From assembly GCA_040758525.1 (NCBI GenBank), contig JBFLVQ010000534.1:1-6676 (forward strand): DNA of 6,676 nt. Direction: 5' to 3'. The notes under the pieces were generated by a model. That model was not told the origin of the DNA. It did no database searches and saw only the letters and a program-made list of their open reading frames with translations. Origin of the DNA: JBFLVQ01 sp040758525. GTDB lineage: Bacteria; Acidobacteriota; Blastocatellia; Chloracidobacteriales; JADJPF01. This document shows positions 1-5,719 of the stretch, in pieces; position 1 is the first letter of the stretch, and each line of letters starts with the position of its first letter. Both the position numbers and the translations under genes were made by a program.

Positions 1-1
1 T

Positions 2-268
2 TTATTCACGCGTATTGAAATTGCTCTTAATCTCTTACGTGCAAATATCTCCTCAGCATCTAAAACCGCACAGGCTTTTAAGACCAACCAAGAGTGGCAA
101 GAAATAGCCATAGTTGCCCAGGCAGATTATCAGAGTTATCAAGATGCTATCTACAATGACATTGCTATGCTTGCTGCTGCGGCAGCGCGTGCTTGGTATA
201 GATGCAATAACCATCCTGAGAATGCACTTACATTTGAGCCACCCAACCCAAACTCACGATTCATTTAA
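2..268 (+). CDS. C-terminal fragment of an unrecognised protein
   Basis: This open frame enters from the left edge and stops at TAA 266-268, giving 88 visible residues. The fragment is alanine-rich and looks mostly helical: a stretch from about residue 4 to 75 has no prolines and includes an AMLAAAAARAW-like segment. It ends in a proline- and asparagine-rich tail (EPPNPNSRFI). I see no signal peptide, membrane span or catalytic motif, and I do not recognise the family. It is believed coding because the frame stays open to the edge, codon use resembles the downstream genes, and the 167-bp gap that follows carries promoter-like elements. The long helix could belong to a small helical-bundle family, but that is a guess. 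Function is unknown. Confidence 0.55.
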   Translation, partial: LFTRIEIALNLLRANISSASKTAQAFKTNQEWQEIAIVAQADYQSYQDAIYNDIAMLAAAAARAWYRCNNHPENALTFEPPNPNSRFI

Positions 269-290
269 CTGATCTCTGTAAGCATTGACT

Positions 291-304
291 GATTGATATC
301 AATC
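291..304. promoter_or_regulatory. 14-bp perfect palindrome, possible operator
   Basis: GATTGATATCAATC is its own reverse complement over 14 bases. It lies between the stop of the upstream gene and the promoter-like TATAAT box of the amidohydrolase gene. A dimeric regulator site upstream of a promoter would fit. No regulator can be named, and a single palindrome of this size in AT-rich DNA could be chance. It has no loop or T-run, so it is a poor terminator. Confidence 0.25.
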
Positions 305-324
305 TTCCACAAAATTCTATCTAT

Positions 325-356
325 TTGCCGAAATCTTCTTATATTGGGGATATAAT
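325..356 (+). promoter_or_regulatory. Candidate promoter for the amidohydrolase gene
   Basis: A consensus -10 box TATAAT lies at 351-356. A -35-like TTGCCG lies at 325-330, but the 20-bp spacer is longer than the ideal 17. Transcription would start near 362-364 and leave a leader of about 73 bases before the ATG at 436. The -10 is convincing as a sequence match; the -35 is weak. Confidence 0.4.
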
Positions 357-435
357 TTTATTTCCAAACGTATAAAAGTTACTATACCTTGTTAACACAC
401 CAATCCTCTTATTTCTAGAAAAGGTAGGAACTTTA

Positions 436-1818
436 ATGAAAAAGTGTCTTCTCCTTTGCATACTGCTGATCGCAAGCCTTATCCTTCCTAGCTTTACACA
501 AGCGCAGAAGGAGACCAAGCTCAGTGTAGTTGCATTTACTAATGTGAATGTTGTACCGATGGACAGTGAGCGTATTATTGAAAAGCAGACAGTGATTGTA
601 CAAGATGGCCGTATTGTCGAGATCGGTCCAACAACAAAAATTAAGATCCCACCTGCAGCACTGACCATTGATGGTCAAGGCAAATATCTTATGCCTGGAC
701 TAGCAGAAATGCATGGCCATCTGCCACCTCCCAATATGAGTGAACAACTCTCCAAATCACTTATCTTCCTCTTTGTTGCCAATGGAGTAACGAGAGTAAG
801 AGGAATGTTCGGTTTCCCTAATCATATCTCTTTGCGCGAAAAGGTAGCCAATGGAGAGATCGTAGGCCCCAAGCTCTATATCGCAAGCCCAGCATTAAGT
901 GGCCAGAGTGTTATTAATGCCGAGGTGGCGGAAAAGTTGGTACGTGAATACAAGCAGGCCGGTTTTGATCTATTAAAAGTACATGAAGGATTAAGCAAGG
1001 AGGCTTATGATCGTATTGCTACGACAGCAAAACAGTTGAATATACCTTTTGGTGGACATGTTGCTGATGGTGTCGGATTATTACATGCATTGAAAGCAAA
1101 ACAGATCTCGATCGATCACTTAGATGGTTATATAGAGGCATTGGAAGCAGACAATTCACCAATACGCAATGCTGATGCACAGACGCGTGCACAAAAATTG
1201 ATCTATAACCTGGATGAACGTAAGCTTCCTGAACTTGCTGCAGCAACCCGTGAAGCAGGTGCTTGGATTGTCCCTACTATGGCGCTCTGGCAAACCTTTT
1301 TTGGTACAGAAGCAATTGAATCACTACGTCAACGCCCAGAGTTGAAGTATATTCCTGAGCAGATGGTCAATCAATGGGTAACACAACGCGCCAATATACA
1401 GCAAAACCTGAAAGATCCAGAAACAGGTAAGCGCTTGATAGAGATGCGCAATAAGATCTTAAAGACACTAGCAAATTCTCGAGTAAAGGTACTACTTGGC
1501 TCGGATGCACCACAACTTTTTAGTGTACCTGGCTTCTCATTGCAAAGGGAGATGCAGGCAATGATAGATGCTGGCCTTACCCCATATCAAATATTGGAGT
1601 CAGGCACACGCAATCCTGCACTATACTTTAATGAGCTTAATGAAGTTGGCACCGTTGAAGTAGGCAAACGTGCAGACCTGATATTGGTGGATGGTAATCC
1701 ATTACAGAATGTTACTAATGTATTCAAGCGCAGTGGTGTTATGCTACGTGGACGCTGGTTATCTGCTAGCGAAATCAACAAAACACTTGACGAGATTGCT
1801 ACTACTGTTAAATCTTGA
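436..1818 (+). CDS. Exported metal-dependent amidohydrolase (imidazolonepropionase-like)
   Basis: This 460-residue protein begins with a clear Sec signal: MKK, a Leu/Ile-rich core (residues 5-17), and likely cleavage after TQA (residue 23). It therefore probably acts outside the cytoplasmic membrane. The rest is an amidohydrolase-superfamily TIM barrel with flanking beta-sandwich. Visible metal ligands are HGH (His93, His95), a lysine in LLKVHEG (Lys181, likely the carboxylated bridging residue), His208 in GGHVADG, His228 in IDHLDG, and the catalytic Asp357 in LGSDAPQ. The late TRNPA (391-395) and VGKRADLILVDG (409-420) motifs are typical of imidazolonepropionase, prolidase and dipeptidase relatives in this superfamily. 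Exported members usually hydrolyse peptides or cyclic amides, but the substrate cannot be read here. The start is set by AGGAA five bases before the ATG. It seems monocistronic, followed by inverted repeats and a convergent gene. Confidence 0.94.
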   Translation: MKKCLLLCILLIASLILPSFTQAQKETKLSVVAFTNVNVVPMDSERIIEKQTVIVQDGRIVEIGPTTKIKIPPAALTIDGQGKYLMPGLAEMHGHLPPPNMSEQLSKSLIFLFVANGVTRVRGMFGFPNHISLREKVANGEIVGPKLYIASPALSGQSVINAEVAEKLVREYKQAGFDLLKVHEGLSKEAYDRIATTAKQLNIPFGGHVADGVGLLHALKAKQISIDHLDGYIEALEADNSPIRNADAQTRAQKLIYNLDERKLPELAAATREAGAWIVPTMALWQTFFGTEAIESLRQRPELKYIPEQMVNQWVTQRANIQQNLKDPETGKRLIEMRNKILKTLANSRVKVLLGSDAPQLFSVPGFSLQREMQAMIDAGLTPYQILESGTRNPALYFNELNEVGTVEVGKRADLILVDGNPLQNVTNVFKRSGVMLRGRWLSASEINKTLDEIATTVKS

Positions 1819-1825
1819 GCTATTC

Positions 1826-1888
1826 TTAATCACAGAGAGTTGCAAGGCTATTTCAAGCCCATAGCTCACTGTGATTAATTGCTCTTTT
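1826..1888 (+). terminator. Probable rho-independent terminator between convergent genes
   Basis: TTAATCACAG (1826-1835) and CTGTGATTAA (1869-1878) form a perfect 10-bp stem. Its long loop holds a smaller GGCT/AGCC hairpin (1846-1849 with 1856-1859). The + strand then has a T-rich stretch ending TCTTTT at 1883-1888. The position, just past the amidohydrolase stop and before the convergent leuS stop, fits a terminator. The long loop and interrupted T-run make it imperfect. A second, mutually exclusive 8-bp pairing also exists (TGAGCTAT 1816-1823 with ATAGCTCA 1861-1868). Confidence 0.5.
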
Positions 1889-1896
1889 GTATATCT

Positions 1897-3855
1897 TCAG
1901 TGCACTACTATATTAACGACCTGTTGTGGGACAACAATAACTTTGACGATCTCACGATCTCTAATAAAAGTGCGGATCTTACTATCTGACAATGCTGCCG
2001 TACGTAATTCTGCTACCGTAGCATCAGCCATTACTAACAAACGCACACGCAACTTACCATTTACTTGCACAGGTATCTCCATCTCTTTGCGTGCTGCTAG
2101 TTCTTTGTCAAACACTGGCCAGACAATTTTGCTCTGTAAGATACTATGATCGTAACCCAATGTTTCCCACAATTCTTCTGCTGTGTGTGGAGCAAAAGGA
2201 GCAAGCATTAAAACCATTGCTTCTAGTGCTTCACGCATTGCACTACACTCCCATAAGGAAGCTTGCAATGGTGATACCTTAATACGATAAAGTACATTAG
2301 AGAACTCCATTAATGCTGCGATCGCAGTGTTTAAGCGCATCTGCTCCAATGCTTCAGTAACTCTTGCAATTGTCCAGTGTGTTTTACGACGTAACTGTGA
2401 AAATCTCTGTGATAATAGACCGGTTGATGGGATCTCTTTGCCCACCTCATCAATACGATCACACCAACGTTGAACAGTCTTATAAACACGGCGCAAAAAC
2501 CTTACCGTGCCTTCGATTCCCATCTCTGACCAGCGTAATTCACCTTCTGGTGGGGCAGCAAAAAGCACAAATAAACGTACCGCATCGGCCCCATAAGTAT
2601 CGATCATTGCTTCAGGATCAACACCATTGCCAAGACTTTTTGACATCGCTTTCCATTCACCAGTCTCACTAACCAAGTTGGTAACCATACCTTGGGTCAA
2701 TAGCCTATGCACCGGTTCAGTGAAAGAGATTAGCCCGATATCATAGATAACTTTTGTCCAGAAGCGTAAATAAAGTAGATGCATAACAGCCTGATCTATT
2801 CCTCCAATATATTGATCAACAGGCATCCAATACTCTATCTGTCTACTATCAAAGGGAGCTTGGCCATTTTTGGGATCACAATAACGGAACATATACCAAG
2901 AAGAGTCAATAAAAGTGTCCATAGTATCAGTTTCACGCACCGCACTGCCATTACACTGTGGACATTGTGTATTAACAAACTCTTGCACATATGCTAATGG
3001 AGATCCCCCTATGCCAGTGAATTTGGCATTCTCTGGTAACAATATAGGCAATTGTTCTACTGGTACTGGTAGAGTGCCACACTTTTGACAATAAATTATT
3101 GGAATGGGTGTACCCCACAAGCGTTGCCTGGATATACACCAATCACGTAGACGTATAGATTGTTCAGCATCATCTTTACCTATCCAGTTACGCTGCATTG
3201 TCAGCACAGATTCAGGCCAACTTGCTTCAATCTCTTTCATATCATCCAGTAGTCTGTCAGCATAATTGGTTATACGAATAAACCATTGTTCTAATTCTTT
3301 AGTGACTACTGATGTAGAACAACGCCAACAGACTCCCCCAGCAGACTGCTCATTGGAAAGTACGGTCTGTTCTTTGGGACACCAGTTCACCGCTGACATA
3401 CGCTTGTAGACTAATCCATGTTGGAAAAGCCTTAGGAAAAACCATTGATTCCAATGGTAGTAGTCTGGTCTATGAGTAGCAATTTCTCGACTCCAGTCAT
3501 AACTTATGCCTAGTTGTTGCAATTGTGCGCGCATATGTTCAATATTGCGCTCTGTCCAATCGCGTGGTTGAATGCCATGCTTTATTGCAGCTTGTTCAGC
3601 CGGTTGACCAAAACTATCCCAGCCAAATGGATGTATTACGTTATATCCCGATAGACGCTTATACCAGGCAAGCGCATCGCCCATTGAGTAGTTGCGTACA
3701 TGACCCATATGTAAGTAACCAGATGGGTAAGGAAACATCTCCAAACAGTAGAATTTCCTTTTTTCTGATGATTGCTGAGCGGAAAATACTGCTGTCGCTT
3801 GCCAACGATTTTGCCATTTCCTTTCAATCTTTTCAGGAGAATAATCGATATCCAT
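1897..3855 (-). CDS. leuS: Leucyl-tRNA synthetase lacking the CP1 editing domain
   Basis: This class I enzyme charges tRNA-Leu with leucine in the cytoplasm. From the ATG at 3855 it has 652 residues, against about 800-870 in typical bacterial LeuRS. In order: HMGH (HIGH motif, 49-52), GWDSFGQPAE (78-87), a first zinc set (Cys159, Cys176, Cys179), MQRNWIG (220-226), RLRDW...SRQR (235-245), a second cysteine set (256, 259, 298, 301), TMDTFIDSSW (311-320), GGIDQA (351-356), AMSKS (403-407), the helical anticodon-binding region (about 480-570), and the C-terminal domain with VNGKLR and the ending VVNIVVH. Between WIG and RLRDW, where LeuRS normally carries CP1 (nearly 200 residues), only seven residues remain, so post-transfer editing should be absent. 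The leucine-specific insert before MSKS is also minimal, as in Bacillus-type enzymes. Start: an AGG five bases upstream favours 3855; an in-frame ATG at 3873 would add six residues and has a poor RBS. It could be the sole LeuRS or a paralogue. Confidence 0.95.
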   Translation of the reverse strand: MDIDYSPEKIERKWQNRWQATAVFSAQQSSEKRKFYCLEMFPYPSGYLHMGHVRNYSMGDALAWYKRLSGYNVIHPFGWDSFGQPAEQAAIKHGIQPRDWTERNIEHMRAQLQQLGISYDWSREIATHRPDYYHWNQWFFLRLFQHGLVYKRMSAVNWCPKEQTVLSNEQSAGGVCWRCSTSVVTKELEQWFIRITNYADRLLDDMKEIEASWPESVLTMQRNWIGKDDAEQSIRLRDWCISRQRLWGTPIPIIYCQKCGTLPVPVEQLPILLPENAKFTGIGGSPLAYVQEFVNTQCPQCNGSAVRETDTMDTFIDSSWYMFRYCDPKNGQAPFDSRQIEYWMPVDQYIGGIDQAVMHLLYLRFWTKVIYDIGLISFTEPVHRLLTQGMVTNLVSETGEWKAMSKSLGNGVDPEAMIDTYGADAVRLFVLFAAPPEGELRWSEMGIEGTVRFLRRVYKTVQRWCDRIDEVGKEIPSTGLLSQRFSQLRRKTHWTIARVTEALEQMRLNTAIAALMEFSNVLYRIKVSPLQASLWECSAMREALEAMVLMLAPFAPHTAEELWETLGYDHSILQSKIVWPVFDKELAARKEMEIPVQVNGKLRVRLLVMADATVAELRTAALSDSKIRTFIRDREIVKVIVVPQQVVNIVVH

Positions 3856-3904
3856 ACAAACCTGCCTTTCCATTGTAACCAGATAGACTCTGATTCAACA
3901 GCTA

Positions 3905-3928
3905 ACAGATCCATCTCAAGAGATCTGT
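3905..3928 (-). promoter_or_regulatory. Small hairpin in the leuS upstream region
   Basis: ACAGATC (3905-3911) and GATCTGT (3922-3928) pair perfectly with a 10-base loop, about 50 bases upstream of the chosen leuS start. If the leuS transcript begins further upstream, the hairpin would lie in its leader. No T-box consensus was seen around it, and no convincing -35/-10 pair for leuS was found. A regulatory role is only a possibility. Confidence 0.2.
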
Positions 3929-3967
3929 AGATTGTTTAGTTCTACGACTTTTTATCTAGGTAGGATT

Positions 3968-4028
3968 TCTGCCGCTTCGCGCAGCGCGCATAATCAAGCG
4001 CGGCTGCCGAGCGGCGCCGTAAGGCAGA
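3968..4028. repeat. GC-rich imperfect palindrome (REP-like hairpin)
   Basis: This block of about 60 bases is strikingly GC-rich in an AT-rich gap. GCCGCT (3971-3976) pairs with AGCGGC (4010-4015), CG with CG, GCAGC (3981-3985) with GCTGC (4003-4007), and GCGC (3986-3989) with GCGC (3998-4001). Three one-base bulges interrupt a stem of about 17 bp around the 8-base loop ATAATCAA. TCTGCC (3968-3973) can alternatively pair with GGCAGA (4023-4028). There is no T-run on either side, so it is not an ordinary terminator. The form suits a dispersed palindromic element or a small structured RNA, but only one copy lies in this window. Confidence 0.5.
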
Positions 4029-4398
4029 GTTTGATAGGTCGAAAGAAATGGAAATTTAATCTCATATCAATAATCCTAATATAGTTCTTTCAATATAACG
4101 TAAGCAAGTGAATTTTGTCCAAAAGAAATTGCGTTGCCTCTTATTGCACTATGTTAAAGCAGTAGCACTAACAAATTAATTCACAACAAATACTCTAAAG
4201 AAAATTCCTTATGGAGCATTTCCACACACATCCAGTATGACCAGGAAGAATGCCTCAGACTAAACTGAATTAAGCTACCATAATAACTATGGCCACTCAG
4301 TTAACTTAAGTCTTAACACCAGTTATCGTAGATATCAGCAATAGGCACACAAATTGCCATTAGTACTATAGAGAGAAGAAAAAGAAAGGATGTGTATT
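4029..4398. other. Intergenic stretch with no recognisable gene
   Basis: These 370 AT-rich bases contain no credible ORF, tRNA or known RNA motif. The only structure found is a weak nested inverted repeat, AACTGA (4263-4268) with TCAGTT (4297-4302), enclosing CCATA/TATGG (4278-4282 with 4288-4292). It has no T-run. The right end is the purine-rich ribosome-binding region of the next gene. The stretch could hold a long leader or a small RNA, but nothing in the sequence proves it. Confidence 0.4.
4371..4390 (+). promoter_or_regulatory. Purine-only ribosome-binding region
   Basis: An unbroken run of 20 purines ends in AAAGGA (4385-4390). This Shine-Dalgarno-like site is eight bases before the ATG at 4399 but overlaps the in-frame ATG at 4390. 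It therefore favours 4399 as the true start of the small gene. Confidence 0.5.
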
Positions 4399-4590
4399 AT
4401 GATAAATGTTACTGCCAAAGTATCACGAGAAGAGCTTCCCGAACTATTCGAACTTTTAGAAGAGATGGAACGGGTCAATCAGATCAGTTGTCTAGTGCAT
4501 GAGTATTCAGACAACCCAACTAATGTCATCTCATCAATGTCGCTTGAATCACTAGTAAAAGATGCTAGTGTCTATTATGCACAGAGCTAA
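4399..4590 (+). CDS. Small acidic protein of unknown function
   Basis: The product is 63 residues from the ATG at 4399, or 66 if the ATG at 4390 were used, which is unlikely because that codon overlaps the Shine-Dalgarno site. The N-terminal half (SREELPELFELLEEMERVN, about residues 8-26) is a charged, leucine-patterned amphipathic helix rich in glutamate. It is followed by a short strand-like ISCLVHEYS segment and a serine-rich tail. There is no signal peptide, membrane span or cysteine pair. I do not recognise a family. It lies 69 bases upstream of the LuxR-type gene on the same strand with no obvious terminator between, so the two may be cotranscribed. A small protein-binding partner or modulator is imaginable but not shown. 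It is considered real because of the strong ribosome-binding region and the absence of a competing gene. Confidence 0.6.
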   Translation: MINVTAKVSREELPELFELLEEMERVNQISCLVHEYSDNPTNVISSMSLESLVKDASVYYAQS

Positions 4591-4659
4591 AGGCAGATCT
4601 ATCTTTGATCGTAGCAATACTTATTAAGAGAAGATTATCCATTAGCGGAAAGGATTGGC

Positions 4660-4911
4660 ATGTCTACACAGCTCAAAATTATTTCTACCATACCAAGGGA
4701 CAACCCTAGGCAGCTTACCAACAGACAAAAAGAGGTATTAAGACTACTCACACAAGGACTCACCAATAAACAGGTTGCTAATAAGCTTAATGTCAGTGTA
4801 AAGACAGTTGATGCTCACCGTACCAATATTAGAAACACTCTAGGCATACGTACACTACCAGAATTAGTCAAGTATGCAATCCGCACCCATCTCATTTCGA
4901 CTGATGATTAG
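4660..4911 (+). CDS. Stand-alone LuxR/GerE-type DNA-binding regulator
   Basis: This 83-residue protein is almost entirely a GerE/LuxR C-terminal helix-turn-helix. The domain runs from about residue 17 to 79: LTNRQKEVLRLLTQGLTNK, then VANKLNVSVKTVDAHRTNI with the recognition helix around 47-59, then LPELVKYAIR. It keeps the family hallmarks (L-T-x-R-x-x-E-V-L, the G-L-T-N-K turn, and S-V-K-T-V-x-x-H). It has no receiver, autoinducer or PAS domain, and the first 16 residues are too short to hold one. It is therefore an orphan effector like GerE of Bacillus, not a classical two-component regulator. The start is well supported by GGAAAGGA with the AGGA core six bases before the ATG. It probably binds DNA as a dimer in the cytoplasm. 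Targets are unknown, but the neighbouring promoters are candidates. Its stop overlaps that of the convergent gene by four bases. Confidence 0.9.
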   Translation: MSTQLKIISTIPRDNPRQLTNRQKEVLRLLTQGLTNKQVANKLNVSVKTVDAHRTNIRNTLGIRTLPELVKYAIRTHLISTDD

Positions 4912-5153
4912 TTCTTCAATTCCTGTAGGGCTTCTTTGGCTTTGCTGGAGAGTCTAGCTTGAGGATAAACGGCAAGCGCGGCTTCGACAGTGGCAAACTG
5001 TCCTACCAACCTTCCAGTAGAATGATAGGAATTTGCCTGCCAATGGTCTAGCATATCACTAGAGTAGATCTCATCATCAACTTCATGCTCGAAGACCCAC
5101 CACTGTTTCTCTCCTGGAGCAAAAGGCATCCATTGAATCTCAGTGTATTTCAT
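4908..5153 (-). CDS. Small hypothetical soluble protein
   Basis: From the ATG at 5153 the protein has 81 residues. It is tryptophan- and acid-rich in the first half (IQWMPFAPGEKQWWVFEHEVDDEIYSSDMLDHWQ is split by turns) and ends in a helical, alanine- and lysine-rich segment (AALAVYPQ, SSKAKEALQELKN). There is no signal peptide or membrane span, and I do not recognise the family. The start is decided by GGAGGAAGG directly before the ATG at 5153. A longer frame from a GTG at 5195 is rejected because that codon would lie upstream of the -10 box TATAGT at 5182-5187. The gene is divergent from the membrane-protein pair and convergent with the LuxR-type gene, so it forms its own short transcription unit. 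Confidence 0.75.
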   Translation of the reverse strand: MKYTEIQWMPFAPGEKQWWVFEHEVDDEIYSSDMLDHWQANSYHSTGRLVGQFATVEAALAVYPQARLSSKAKEALQELKN

Positions 5154-5181
5154 CCTTCCTCCAGTAAACAGGTTAATCTGT

Positions 5182-5209
5182 ACTATACACGACACCTCAG
5201 TACTCGCAA
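5182..5209 (-). promoter_or_regulatory. Promoter for the small minus-strand gene
   Basis: Read on the minus strand, TTGCGA (5204-5209) and TATAGT (5182-5187) form a -35/-10 pair with a 16-bp spacer, matching the sigma-70 consensus at 4 and 5 of 6 positions. The transcript would start near 5175 and give a leader of about 22 bases that includes the GGAGG site before the ATG at 5153. Confidence 0.55.
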
Positions 5210-5264
5210 GACTATTGTTTAAGTAGGAAAAACTGCCCTTACCATAGGCAAAACCAGCTTAATT

Positions 5265-5275
5265 TAATATACAAT
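5265..5275 (+). promoter_or_regulatory. -10-like element directly before the membrane gene
   Basis: TAATAT (5265-5270) overlaps TATACAAT (5268-5275), and either could serve as a -10 box. Both are so close to the ATG at 5282 that the transcript would begin at or within a few bases of the start codon. No Shine-Dalgarno site is present. No good -35 is seen; the nearest, TTACCA at 5239-5244, is too far. This would make a leaderless mRNA if correct. Confidence 0.3.
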
Positions 5276-5281
5276 TGGTAT

Positions 5282-5719
5282 ATGAGCAGACTGTTAACAG
5301 TCGAGAACCTGGTTTTTCTGGCCGGCCTAGGCCAATTGTTGCTTGCCTTGGGAAGTATCTACATCCCTTATGTACTAAAATGGAGAGAAGAGCTGGTAAA
5401 ACTACGGCCTCTGACACGCCAGGTATTCTGGACATATGCAGCTTATATTCTCTGTATCAATCTCTCCTTTGGCTTGCTCTCAACGTTGGGAACCAAGTTG
5501 ATCACAGATCGATCCTCTCTGGCCGCAGTAGTAACCGGTTTTATCACAGCTTATTGGGCTACACGAGTAATGATTCAGTTTTTTTACTTTGATCGCTCTG
5601 CTGCCCCTCAAGGTCGTAGATTCATTTTAGCAGAGATCGCGCTTAATACTCTCTTTATATTCTTCACAATAGTTTATGGCTATACGACCTACTTCAACAT
5701 ATATGGTTGTTGTCAATGA
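5282..5719 (+). CDS. Four-helix integral membrane protein of unknown function
   Basis: The product is 145 residues with four hydrophobic segments at about 8-32, 46-68, 78-103 and 113-140. These are separated by basic loops (KWREELVKLRPLTRQ; FDRSAAPQGRR), which points to an inner-membrane protein. There is no cleavable signal and no recognisable catalytic motif. It ends with a Cys-Cys pair (GCCQ). I do not recognise the family. Its TGA stop shares bases with the ATG of the following acyltransferase gene (ATGA), so the two are probably translationally coupled and may act together, for example as a partner or substrate channel for the acyltransferase. The start has no Shine-Dalgarno site. An overlapping frame from 5275 to 5592 is a shadow: its product shows no membrane pattern or family motif. 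Confidence 0.8.
   Translation: MSRLLTVENLVFLAGLGQLLLALGSIYIPYVLKWREELVKLRPLTRQVFWTYAAYILCINLSFGLLSTLGTKLITDRSSLAAVVTGFITAYWATRVMIQFFYFDRSAAPQGRRFILAEIALNTLFIFFTIVYGYTTYFNIYGCCQ

Noticed and set aside
436..507. Lipoprotein signal in the amidohydrolase because of Cys8 in LLLC
   Set aside because: The cysteine lies at the start of the hydrophobic core instead of after it, so no lipobox is formed. The TQA cleavage site fits a normal exported protein.
2091..2282. Open frame opposite leuS on the + strand
   Set aside because: It is antisense to a well-supported gene, has no family motif and no ribosome-binding site. The same applies to the other frames opposite leuS and opposite the amidohydrolase.
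2316..2327. CTGCGATCGCAG palindrome containing the cyanobacterial HIP1 octamer GCGATCGC
   Set aside because: One copy within leuS coding sequence is not evidence for a cyanobacterium. HIP1-rich genomes would show many copies in a window this size.
1897..3855. leuS as a pseudogene or frameshifted gene because it is too short
   Set aside because: The frame is uninterrupted. The missing length is confined to the CP1 (and leucine-specific) insertions, and all core motifs and the C-terminal domain are present.
3856..3967. T-box leader controlling leuS
   Set aside because: No AGGGTGG-type antiterminator sequence, specifier stem or terminator was found on the minus strand upstream of leuS.
3998..4045. 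tRNA-like D-arm string (GCTGCCGAGCGG followed by GGCAG and TAGGTCGAAAG)
   Set aside because: It resembles the start of a serine or leucine tRNA, but no anticodon arm, T-arm (GGTTCGAATCC) or acceptor pairing follows. The bases are better explained by the GC-rich palindrome.
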